From contig CADBRG010000151.1 of assembly GCA_902797015.1 (NCBI GenBank), forward strand, positions 1 through 5,708: 5,708 nt of DNA, read 5' to 3'. Positions 1 through 5,533 of the stretch are shown piece by piece; within the stretch, counting starts at the first letter, position 1; the number at the start of each line of letters is the position of its first letter. The notes beneath the pieces were generated by a model. The model made no database searches. It had not been told where the DNA came from and saw only the letters and a list, made by a program, of their open reading frames with translations. The stretch is from an uncultured Lachnospiraceae bacterium. Lineage in GTDB: Bacteria; Bacillota; Clostridia; Lachnospirales; Lachnospiraceae. Position numbers and translations under genes: made by a program.

Positions 1-765
1 CAGCAGTCTGCGCTGTTCGGGCAGTGCTGTTTTGGCGCAGGGGATGTAAAAAACACATATGGGACCGGATGCTTTTTATTGATGCATACCGGTTCAAAGA
101 AAACATTGTCGGAAAACGGCTTGCTGACGACAGTTGCGGCGACGATGGACGATACCGTCGAATATGCACTCGAAGGCAGCGTGTTTGCGGCAGGGGCGGC
201 GATCCAGTGGCTGGAGAAAGGCCTCAGGCTGTTTGAAGATGCAAAAGAAACCGAAGAGATGGCGTTATCAGTTCCGGATACAGACGGTGTCTATGTTGTT
301 CCCGCTTTTACAGGACTCGGCGCACCGCACTGGGATCCGTATGCAAGGGGAACGGTCGTCGGGATCACCAGAGGTTGTACGAGAGAGCATCTGGTACGCG
401 CCACACTGGAATCCATCGCTTATCAGACCAAAGACATTCTGGATGTGATGTTAAAAGAATCGGGTGCAGCGCTGGATGGCCTTCTGGTTGACGGCGGTGT
501 GACCAGGAATAAATTCCTGATGCAGTTTCAGGCGGATATCATGGATGTTCCTGTGATCCGTCCGGACAACGCAGAGGCGACGGCACAGGGGGCAGCATAT
601 CTGGCAGGATTGACAGCAGGATTTTGGAAAAACAAAGAAGAACTGAAAAACCTGCAGGGAAACCGGACCGTCTACGAACCGAAAATGGATCAGGAAACAA
701 AAAACAAGTTGCTTTATGACTGGGGCCGGGCACTGGAACGGGCCAAGAACTGGGTAGAGCAGTAA
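1..765 (+). CDS. glpK: Glycerol kinase, C-terminal half (5' end outside window)
   Basis: Glycerol kinase phosphorylates glycerol with ATP to give sn-glycerol 3-phosphate in the cytoplasm. The reading frame is open from base 1 and gives 254 residues, about half of the usual ~500. It begins with QQSALFGQ, so the family's catalytic Asp of the GDQQ motif lies just off the left edge, as would the HPr-phosphorylated His known in some Firmicutes enzymes. Visible FGGY-kinase signatures in the fragment are the phosphate-binding YGTGCFLLMHTG (20-31), YALEGSVFAAGAAIQWL (55-71), PAFTGLGAPHWDPYARG (101-117) and the adenosine-binding DGGVTRNKFLMQFQ (164-177). The ATAQGAAYLAGL helix (193-204) follows. The C-terminus is complete and ends in TAA. 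An ATG at 79 lies inside the conserved domain and is not the start. The next gene starts 26 bp downstream with its own ribosome site and no terminator between, so co-transcription is likely. Identification is secure from family motifs. Confidence 0.96.
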   Translation, partial: QQSALFGQCCFGAGDVKNTYGTGCFLLMHTGSKKTLSENGLLTTVAATMDDTVEYALEGSVFAAGAAIQWLEKGLRLFEDAKETEEMALSVPDTDGVYVVPAFTGLGAPHWDPYARGTVVGITRGCTREHLVRATLESIAYQTKDILDVMLKESGAALDGLLVDGGVTRNKFLMQFQADIMDVPVIRPDNAEATAQGAAYLAGLTAGFWKNKEELKNLQGNRTVYEPKMDQETKNKLLYDWGRALERAKNWVEQ

Positions 766-780
766 ATGTTTGATCAGTAA

Positions 781-785
781 AGGAG
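781..785 (+). promoter_or_regulatory. Ribosome binding site of the hydrolase
   Basis: AGGAG lies 6 nt before the ATG at 792 and fixes this start. It directly follows the glpK stop region, which supports translation from a shared glpK transcript. Confidence 0.8.
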
Positions 786-791
786 TAAGTC

Positions 792-1724
792 ATGACAAAG
801 AATGAATTCACCTATCTTTCTGCAGATCAGAAAACACAGATTCATGTGATTGAATGGATTCCGGACGGAGAGGTAAAAGCAGTCCTTCAGATCAGTCACG
901 GAATGGTGGAATACGTGGCACGCTACAATGATTTTGCAGGCTTTCTGGCAGATCAGGGATTTTATGTCACAGGAAACGATCATCTCGGACACGGGGAATC
1001 AGTCGTAAAGGATGATGACCATGGATTTTTCGGTGATCCGAACGGAAACGGCTGGGTGATCCGAGACATTCATAAACTGCGTGAAATGACAACAGAAAAA
1101 TATCCGGATTGTCCGTATTTTATGCTGGGACACAGCATGGGATCTTTTCTCCTTCGCCAGTATCTGACAAAATACGGAGAAGGTCTGACAGGTGCCATCA
1201 TCATGGGAACAGGCCAGCAGCCGGCAGGTGTGCTGCGGATCGGGAAAATGCTTTGCAAGTCGATCGCAGCGTTCAAAGGATGGCGTTACAGAAGTTCATT
1301 CATCAACAACATGGCATTCGGAAGCTATAACAAAGCGTTTGAACCGGCAAGAACACATGTTGACTGGCTGACAAAAGATGAGAAGATCGTTGATGCGTAT
1401 CTTGCGGATCCATGGTGTACCTTTATGTTCACGGTCAATGCATATTACCAGATGTTTAACGGCATCGAACGTGCGCAGGATCCGGCAAATATCGCAAAGA
1501 TCCCGAAGGATCTGCCGGTACTGTTTGTATCCGGACAGGATGACCCGGTCGGCGCACAGGGGAAGGGCGTAGAAGAAGTCTATGCCTCCTATCAAAAAGC
1601 AGGCATGAAAAACCTTTCCAAGAAGCTGTATCAGGGAGACCGGCATGAAATCCTGAACGAGCTGGACAGAGCAGAAGTCTATCAGGATCTGCTTGACTGG
1701 ATGTGCGCCTGCGTACAGAGATAA
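792..1724 (+). CDS. Alpha/beta hydrolase, monoacylglycerol lipase / lysophospholipase-like
   Basis: A 310-residue cytoplasmic serine hydrolase of the alpha/beta fold (Hydrolase_4, serine aminopeptidase S33 group, PldB-like), with no signal peptide or membrane segment. The oxyanion-side motif ISHGMVEYVARYNDFA spans 34-49, followed by GNDHLGHGES (61-70). The nucleophile elbow is GHSMG with Ser115. The acid is most likely Asp251 in SGQDDPVG, and the base is His285 in GDRHEIL. All three triad positions are present and the length is normal for the family. The segment at about 145-225 is the expected variable lid. Members hydrolyse monoacylglycerols, lysophospholipids or other small esters; the exact substrate cannot be read from sequence. 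Its place 26 bp after glycerol kinase suggests it releases glycerol from glycerides or lysolipids for GlpK. That link is inference from context. The family is clear, the substrate is not. Confidence 0.88.
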   Translation: MTKNEFTYLSADQKTQIHVIEWIPDGEVKAVLQISHGMVEYVARYNDFAGFLADQGFYVTGNDHLGHGESVVKDDDHGFFGDPNGNGWVIRDIHKLREMTTEKYPDCPYFMLGHSMGSFLLRQYLTKYGEGLTGAIIMGTGQQPAGVLRIGKMLCKSIAAFKGWRYRSSFINNMAFGSYNKAFEPARTHVDWLTKDEKIVDAYLADPWCTFMFTVNAYYQMFNGIERAQDPANIAKIPKDLPVLFVSGQDDPVGAQGKGVEEVYASYQKAGMKNLSKKLYQGDRHEILNELDRAEVYQDLLDWMCACVQR

Positions 1725-1739
1725 TTATTTTAAAAAAAG

Positions 1740-1770
1740 TTAACACAAACTAATTTAAATATGTTAAGAT
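1740..1770 (+). promoter_or_regulatory. Probable feoAB promoter (TTAACA / extended -10 TGTTAAGAT)
   Basis: TTAACA (1740-1745) matches the -35 consensus at 5 of 6 positions. TAAGAT (1765-1770) with TG one base upstream (1762-1763) forms an extended -10 box. The spacer is 19 nt, longer than ideal, which the extended -10 could tolerate. Transcription would start near 1777, inside the palindrome that follows. The call is by eye and no other candidate in this gap is better. Confidence 0.5.
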
Positions 1771-1805
1771 AACTTCTGTTAGAATATTCTAATAGAAGTT
1801 ATCTT
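1766..1805. promoter_or_regulatory. 40-bp near-perfect palindrome overlapping the feo promoter; candidate metalloregulator operator
   Basis: The arms AAGATAACTTCT and AGAAGTTATCTT flank a core GTTAGAATATTCTAAT. Twenty base pairs are symmetric about 1785/1786, with a single asymmetry (G1778 opposite T1793), which would still pair as G-U in RNA. Each half contains the smaller dyad TTCT-N3-AGAA (1774-1784 and 1787-1797). The centres of these dyads are 13 bp apart, suggesting two dimers on one site. The left arm covers the putative -10 box, the classic place for a repressor. The core TTAGAATATTCTAA loosely resembles DtxR/IdeR-type boxes and the outer GATAAC/GTTATC loosely resembles Fur half-sites; neither is a clean match. 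An RNA hairpin or weak terminator for the upstream operon is an alternative, though no real T tract follows. Confidence 0.6.
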
Positions 1806-1810
1806 TCGTT

Positions 1811-1817
1811 AAGGGGA
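1811..1817 (+). promoter_or_regulatory. Ribosome binding site of feoAB
   Basis: AAGGGGA sits about 6 nt before the ATG at 1824 and begins just after the palindrome. A stable hairpin in the leader RNA would therefore abut it. Confidence 0.65.
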
Positions 1818-1823
1818 AATTGA

Positions 1824-4202
1824 ATGACACTGAAAGAGTTAAAAATCGGACAGTCAGCCACGATCTTATCAGTAGGCGGGGAAGGTGCGCTCAGACAGCA
1901 TTTTCTCGATATGGGACTTGTTCCGGGGACAGAGGTCTATCTGATCAAATACGCCCCGCTGGGAGACCCGATCGAGGTGCGGGTCCATGGATATGAACTG
2001 ACCCTCAGGCTGGACGATGCGGCAAAGATTGCAGTTGATAAGGTGCGGGATGGTAGTTCCGTGCCGGTTACAGAATCAGAAGATACATCAGAAAAGAAAA
2101 GCAGCAAGCATGAACATGCGGAGCATCCGGGACTCGGCGAAAGTGGAAAATACCATGTAAAGGCGGGGGAGCATCCGCTGCCGGACGGCACGAAGCTGAC
2201 ATTTGCACTGGCGGGAAACCAGAACAGTGGAAAAACAACGCTGTTTAACCAGCTGACCGGAGCAAATCAGCACGTCGGCAACTTTCCGGGTGTGACTGTT
2301 GACAGAAAGAGTGGACCGGTCCGCGGCCTGGAAAACTCTGAAGTGATTGATCTTCCGGGAATTTATTCCCTTTCACCTTATACCAACGAAGAAATCGTGA
2401 CGCGGCAGTTCATTCTGGATGAGAAGCCGACCGGTATCATTAATATCGTAGATGCCACGAATATCGAGCGAAATCTGTATTTGTCGATGCAGCTGATGGA
2501 ACTTGATATTCCGATGGTTCTGGCATTGAATATGATGGATGAGCTGGTTGGAAACGAAGGGACGGTTTACATCAATGAGATGGAATCGATTCTGGGAATT
2601 CCTGTCGTACCGATCAGTGCGATCAAAAACGAGGGCGTAGACGAGCTGGTTCGTCATGTGGCGCATGTCGCAAAGTATCAGGAGCGCCCGGGCCGTATGG
2701 ACTTTTGTGATGAGAGTGATCATGGCGGAGCGGTTCACCGTTGTCTGCATGCGATCATGCATCTGATCGAAGATCATGCCGAAAAAGCAGGGATTCCGAT
2801 TCGCTTTGCAGCGACTAAGCTGGCAGAGGGTGACAGGCTGGTGATGGAAGCCCTTGACTTAAGTCAGAACGAAAAAGAGATGATCGAGCATATTGCCTGC
2901 CAGATGGAAGAGGAGCGCGGACTGGACCGTGCTGCGGCAGTTGCCGATATGCGGTTCACGTTTATCAAAAAGCTGGTGGCTGAGACCGTAGTAAAGCCAA
3001 AGGCCAGCAAAGAGCATATCAGAAGCCAGAAAATGGACCGGATCCTGACAGGAAAAGTGCTCTCGATCCCGCTTTTTATCGCGATCATGGCTGCTATTTT
3101 TGTCGTGACCTTTAACTATATCGGTGCGTGGCTGCAGGGCCTTTTAGAGATGGCGATCGGCGCATTGACAAATGTGGTCGATGCCGGTCTGACAGCAGTG
3201 CATGCAAATGATGCGATCCACTCGCTGATCATAGACGGTATTTTCTCCGGTGTCGGAAGTGTATTAAGCTTTGTGCCGGTCATCGTGGTACTGTTCTTTT
3301 TCATGTCGCTTCTGGAAGATACCGGATACATGGCGCGCGTGGCATTTATCATGGATAAGATCTTAAGAAGGATCGGTCTGTCGGGAAGAAGTATCGTACC
3401 GATGCTTTTGGGATTCGGCTGCAGTGTGCCGAGTATCATGGCCTGCAGAACCTTGCCTTCTGACCGCGACAGACGCATGACGATCATGCTGACACCGTTT
3501 ATGAGCTGTTCGGCAAAGATTCCGATCTATGCATTCCTGACCGCTGCATTTTTCCCGCGGCGCGGCGGATTTATCATGGTAGGACTATACATTCTGGGTA
3601 TCGTGGTTGCGATTGTGATCTCACTGATCTTTAAAAACACGATGTTTAAGGGCGAGCCGGTGCCGTTTGTCATGGAGCTTCCAAACTACAGAATGCCGGG
3701 CGCAAAAAGCGTGCTTCGTCTGATGTGGAACAAGGCATGGGATTTCATTCGCAGAGCATTTACCGTAATCTTTGTGGCAACGATCGTCATCTGGTTCCTG
3801 CAGACCTTTGATCCGCACCTTGCGATGGTGACGAATTCTCAGGACAGTATTTTGGCAATCGTGGCAGGCTGGATCGCACCGGTATTAAAGCCGCTTGGAC
3901 TCGGCGACTGGAGAGTCTCAACAGCACTCATCAGCGGATTCCTTGCAAAAGAGAGTGTCGTGTCAACGATCGGTGTGCTGTTCGGCTCCACACAGGGATT
4001 GCTTGCAGCGATCACTCCGCTTGCAGCTGGCTCATTGCTTGTTTTCTGCCTGCTTTATACGCCGTGCGTGGCAGCAGTAGCGGCAGCAAAGAGAGAGCTG
4101 GGGGCGAAGTGGGCACTCTATATTGTTGTGATGCAGTGCGTGGTTGCCTGGGTATGCGCATTCCTGCTGAGACTGATCGGGATGTTGTTCGGATTTGCGT
4201 AG
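1824..4202 (+). CDS. feoB: Fused FeoA-FeoB ferrous iron transporter
   Basis: A 792-residue inner-membrane Fe(II) importer. Residues 1-75 form an SH3-like FeoA domain (TLKELKIGQSATI, FLDMGLVPGTEV). A linker (76-122) is rich in His and charged residues. The GTPase domain starts near 124: G1 GNQNSGKTT (131-139), G2 with Thr158 in VGNFPGVTVD, G3 DLPG (176-179), G4 NMMD (236-239) and G5 SAIKNEG (265-271). A helical GDI-like region follows (about 295-395). Multiple hydrophobic segments from about 411 to 790 form the permease. They include LEDTGYMARVAF (497-508), the first gate GFGCSVPS with Cys533, the second gate SCSAKIP with Cys562, and LLYTPC with Cys748. FeoB alone is usually 650-780 residues with FeoA separate; here the two are one chain, a known arrangement in Clostridia. 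It appears monocistronic, with its own promoter, operator-like palindrome and terminator. No FeoC is seen. Identification is certain; the iron-dependent control is inferred. Confidence 0.97.
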   Translation: MTLKELKIGQSATILSVGGEGALRQHFLDMGLVPGTEVYLIKYAPLGDPIEVRVHGYELTLRLDDAAKIAVDKVRDGSSVPVTESEDTSEKKSSKHEHAEHPGLGESGKYHVKAGEHPLPDGTKLTFALAGNQNSGKTTLFNQLTGANQHVGNFPGVTVDRKSGPVRGLENSEVIDLPGIYSLSPYTNEEIVTRQFILDEKPTGIINIVDATNIERNLYLSMQLMELDIPMVLALNMMDELVGNEGTVYINEMESILGIPVVPISAIKNEGVDELVRHVAHVAKYQERPGRMDFCDESDHGGAVHRCLHAIMHLIEDHAEKAGIPIRFAATKLAEGDRLVMEALDLSQNEKEMIEHIACQMEEERGLDRAAAVADMRFTFIKKLVAETVVKPKASKEHIRSQKMDRILTGKVLSIPLFIAIMAAIFVVTFNYIGAWLQGLLEMAIGALTNVVDAGLTAVHANDAIHSLIIDGIFSGVGSVLSFVPVIVVLFFFMSLLEDTGYMARVAFIMDKILRRIGLSGRSIVPMLLGFGCSVPSIMACRTLPSDRDRRMTIMLTPFMSCSAKIPIYAFLTAAFFPRRGGFIMVGLYILGIVVAIVISLIFKNTMFKGEPVPFVMELPNYRMPGAKSVLRLMWNKAWDFIRRAFTVIFVATIVIWFLQTFDPHLAMVTNSQDSILAIVAGWIAPVLKPLGLGDWRVSTALISGFLAKESVVSTIGVLFGSTQGLLAAITPLAAGSLLVFCLLYTPCVAAVAAAKRELGAKWALYIVVMQCVVAWVCAFLLRLIGMLFGFA

Positions 4203-4223
4203 AAGAATAGATTGTTGAAATTT

Positions 4224-4269
4224 AAAAATACGCCATACAGATGTTGCAATCTGTTGTGGCGTATTTTTT
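4224..4269. terminator. Shared bidirectional terminator between feoB and greA
   Basis: AAAAATACGCCA (4224-4235) pairs with TGGCGTATTTTT (4257-4268). An inner stem ACAGAT/ATCTGT encloses a GTTGCA loop, with a small asymmetric internal loop between the stems. The T run on the plus strand (4264-4269) ends feoB transcripts. The A run at 4224-4228 becomes a U run on the minus strand and ends greA transcripts. It lies between converging stop codons at 4202 and 4278. Confidence 0.85.
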
Positions 4270-4277
4270 GTAATTGC

Positions 4278-4781
4278 TTAAAACCGCCGGATCTCGATGT
4301 TGTCGTCATCAACATCAGCACTGACAGAGACGACTTCCAGGTCGTAACCGCCGCCGTCCGGAAGTGTTACATGCGCGATATCTCCGGCTTTCTTGCCGAC
4401 CAGCGCGCGACCGACAGGTGATTCGATCGTAATGTATCCATGCATGGAATCGCCGCGGATCGATGTGACCAGTACATATTCTTCTGTTTCGTCTTCCCCT
4501 TCAAAGCGGACGGTGACGCGTTTATTGATGCCGGCCTCGTCTGCAGCCCGCTCGTCTTCAATGACGATTGCTGTCTTGATCATGTTTTCAAGATAGCGGA
4601 TGCGGCTTTCATTCTGGTTTTTAAACTGTTTGGCTGCTTTGTATTCAAAATTCTCGCTCAGATCGCCGTGTGCCCGGGCGGTCTTGACGTCTTCGAGCGC
4701 TTCTTTCCGGACAACCAGGATCCGGTGCTCGAGTTCTTCTTTCATTTTCTGAATATCTGCTTTTGTCAATCTGTCATGCAT
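4278..4781 (-). CDS. greA: Transcription elongation factor, GreA/GreB family
   Basis: A 167-residue cytoplasmic factor that enters the secondary channel of RNA polymerase and stimulates cleavage of backtracked transcripts. The N-terminal antiparallel coiled coil runs from about 1 to 76. Its tip carries ARAHGDLSENFEYKAAK (35-51), with the catalytic acids Asp40 and Glu43 that correspond to the DLSEN motif of GreA. The C-terminal FKBP-like domain (about 84-155) has the signature ESPVGRALVGKKAGD (120-134). The chain is about 8-10 residues longer than common GreA and ends in an acidic tail, SADVDDDNIEIRRF. The start at 4781 is set by AGGAG 8 nt upstream; another ATG between them is out of frame. 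The gene converges on feoB and diverges from hpf. GreA is favoured over GreB by the tip motif, but a second paralogue elsewhere in the genome cannot be excluded. Confidence 0.93.
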   Translation of the reverse strand: MHDRLTKADIQKMKEELEHRILVVRKEALEDVKTARAHGDLSENFEYKAAKQFKNQNESRIRYLENMIKTAIVIEDERAADEAGINKRVTVRFEGEDETEEYVLVTSIRGDSMHGYITIESPVGRALVGKKAGDIAHVTLPDGGGYDLEVVSVSADVDDDNIEIRRF

Positions 4782-4789
4782 ATGAACAT

Positions 4790-4794
4790 CTCCT
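4790..4794 (-). promoter_or_regulatory. Ribosome binding site of greA
   Basis: On the minus strand AGGAG (within AAAAGGAGA) lies 8 nt before the ATG at 4781. This excludes the ATG that overlaps the ribosome site itself, which is out of frame. Confidence 0.75.
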
Positions 4795-4839
4795 TTTGTG
4801 GTTGAGTATTAAGGAAAGGATTCTTTTCCGTACTGTGCC

Positions 4840-4871
4840 ATTTTACCACAAACCAGTTGTTTTTCTATCAA
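4840..4871 (-). promoter_or_regulatory. Possible greA promoter
   Basis: Read on the minus strand, TTGATA (4871-4866) is followed 20 nt later by TAAAAT (4845-4840), preceded by TGG, which makes an extended -10. The -35 spacing is long, so recognition would lean on the extended -10. A start near 4833 would leave a leader of about 50 nt. Confidence 0.4.
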
Positions 4872-4885
4872 AAATTAACTATAAT
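4857..4885 (+). promoter_or_regulatory. Probable hpf promoter
   Basis: TTGTTT (4857-4862) and a perfect TATAAT (4880-4885) are separated by 17 nt, fitting a housekeeping sigma promoter with a start near 4892. The leader would be about 50 nt and would contain the small hairpin at 4891-4921. It overlaps the proposed greA promoter on the other strand. Confidence 0.5.
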
Positions 4886-4890
4886 TACTA

Positions 4891-4921
4891 TGTAAGATTT
4901 ATTAGATCTCCGAATCTTATA
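4891..4921 (+). repeat. Small inverted repeat in the hpf leader
   Basis: TAAGATT (4893-4899) is complementary to AATCTTA (4913-4919), extendable by one G-U and one U-A pair, with a 13-nt loop. It would lie at the very 5' end of the hpf mRNA, 9 nt before the ribosome site. It may be a stabilising 5' hairpin or an operator; it is too AT-rich to be a convincing terminator. Confidence 0.4.
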
Positions 4922-4930
4922 ATACTATTC

Positions 4931-4938
4931 AAGGAGGT
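4931..4938 (+). promoter_or_regulatory. Strong ribosome binding site of hpf
   Basis: AAGGAGGT is a near-full match to the anti-Shine-Dalgarno, with a spacer of about 6 nt to the ATG at 4944. This is consistent with a highly translated protein. Confidence 0.85.
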
Positions 4939-4943
4939 AGCAT

Positions 4944-5489
4944 ATGGAACTTAATATCAAAGCCAAAAACATCAATCTCACAGATAAAATCCGTGAAATG
5001 GTAGAAGACAAACTTGGAAGGCTCGAGAAGTTTCTGCCAGAGGACGCAGATGCAAATGTTACACTCAAAGGAAAAAAGAATTATGTAAAGGTTGAAATGA
5101 CCATTCCGATGAAGCGCTACACGCTTCGTGTTGAGGAGGAAGACCGCGACCTGAATACAGCGATCGACCGCGTACAGGAGATTATGGAGCGTCAGATCCG
5201 TAAGTATAAGACACGACTGACAGCGAAAAAGCGGAAAGGTGACCCGAACGAGGTTATCAGCGCACCGGTTGAGATAGATCCGGATATTGTGGAAACAGAA
5301 GATGACACCATCCGCATCGTTAGAAACAAGCGCTTCGTGATTCATCCGATGAGTGCAGAAGAAGCCTGCCTGCAGATGGATATGCTTGGACATGGATTCT
5401 TCGTATTTGAGGAAGAGGAGTCAGGCGATATCTGTGTTGTATATAAACGAACAGATGGCGAGTATGGTATTATTGAGACATCTAAATAA
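4944..5489 (+). CDS. hpf: Long-form ribosome hibernation promoting factor (HPF/RaiA/YvyD family)
   Basis: A 181-residue cytoplasmic protein that binds the decoding centre of the 30S subunit and pairs 70S ribosomes into inactive 100S dimers in slow growth or stress. The N-terminal S30AE domain (1 to about 97) shows MELNIKAKNINLTDKIREMV, the basic strand LKGKKNYVKVEMTIPMKR and the helix AIDRVQEIMERQIRKYKTRL (73-92). An acidic linker (about 98-121) joins it to the C-terminal dimerisation domain (about 122-178). That domain has KRFVIHPMSAEEACLQMDMLGHGFFVF (129-155) and CVVYKRTDGEYGIIE (164-178). Length and order are typical of the long form found in Firmicutes, as opposed to short enterobacterial HPF/YfiA. 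It has its own promoter candidate, a strong ribosome site and a strong terminator, so it is likely monocistronic. In many Bacillota this gene is annotated raiA and is followed by a noncoding RNA and comFC, which matters for the structured region just downstream. Confidence 0.96.
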   Translation: MELNIKAKNINLTDKIREMVEDKLGRLEKFLPEDADANVTLKGKKNYVKVEMTIPMKRYTLRVEEEDRDLNTAIDRVQEIMERQIRKYKTRLTAKKRKGDPNEVISAPVEIDPDIVETEDDTIRIVRNKRFVIHPMSAEEACLQMDMLGHGFFVFEEEESGDICVVYKRTDGEYGIIETSK

Positions 5490-5498
5490 AACCAGGTG

Positions 5499-5530
5499 AA
5501 AGGCTTCGGCTTCGCGCCGAAGCCTTTTTT
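5499..5530 (+). terminator. Rho-independent terminator of hpf
   Basis: AAAGGCTTCGGC (5499-5510) pairs perfectly with GCCGAAGCCTTT (5516-5527) around a TTCGC loop. The T run extends to 5530. It begins 9 nt after the hpf stop codon. This is a strong canonical terminator, and the structured region begins directly after it. Confidence 0.93.
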
Positions 5531-5533
5531 AGC

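Noticed and set aside
1296..1746. Two long minus-strand frames opposite the hydrolase
   Set aside because: The hydrolase has its complete catalytic triad and a good start, and the antisense translations show no recognisable domain.
1725..1765. Terminator for the glpK-hydrolase transcript
   Set aside because: The stretch is AT-rich with A and T runs but has no GC-containing hairpin; only the feo palindrome could serve, and it lacks a proper T tract.
2373..2777. Minus-strand frame of 134 codons inside feoB
   Set aside because: It lies entirely opposite the conserved FeoB GTPase domain and has no start context.
4440..4805. Plus-strand open frame of 121 codons opposite greA
   Set aside because: It is the mirror of the greA coding strand, with no ribosome site and a Phe/Cys-rich translation typical of an antisense shadow.
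4918..4923. Second perfect TATAAT just before hpf
   Set aside because: A start from it would fall at the ribosome binding site, leaving almost no leader. It is also part of the hairpin arm, and no -35 box sits at proper spacing; the upstream TATAAT is better placed.
4929..5393. Minus-strand open frame of 154 codons opposite hpf
   Set aside because: It overlaps a fully convincing hpf gene, has no family features and no ribosome site; an antisense shadow.
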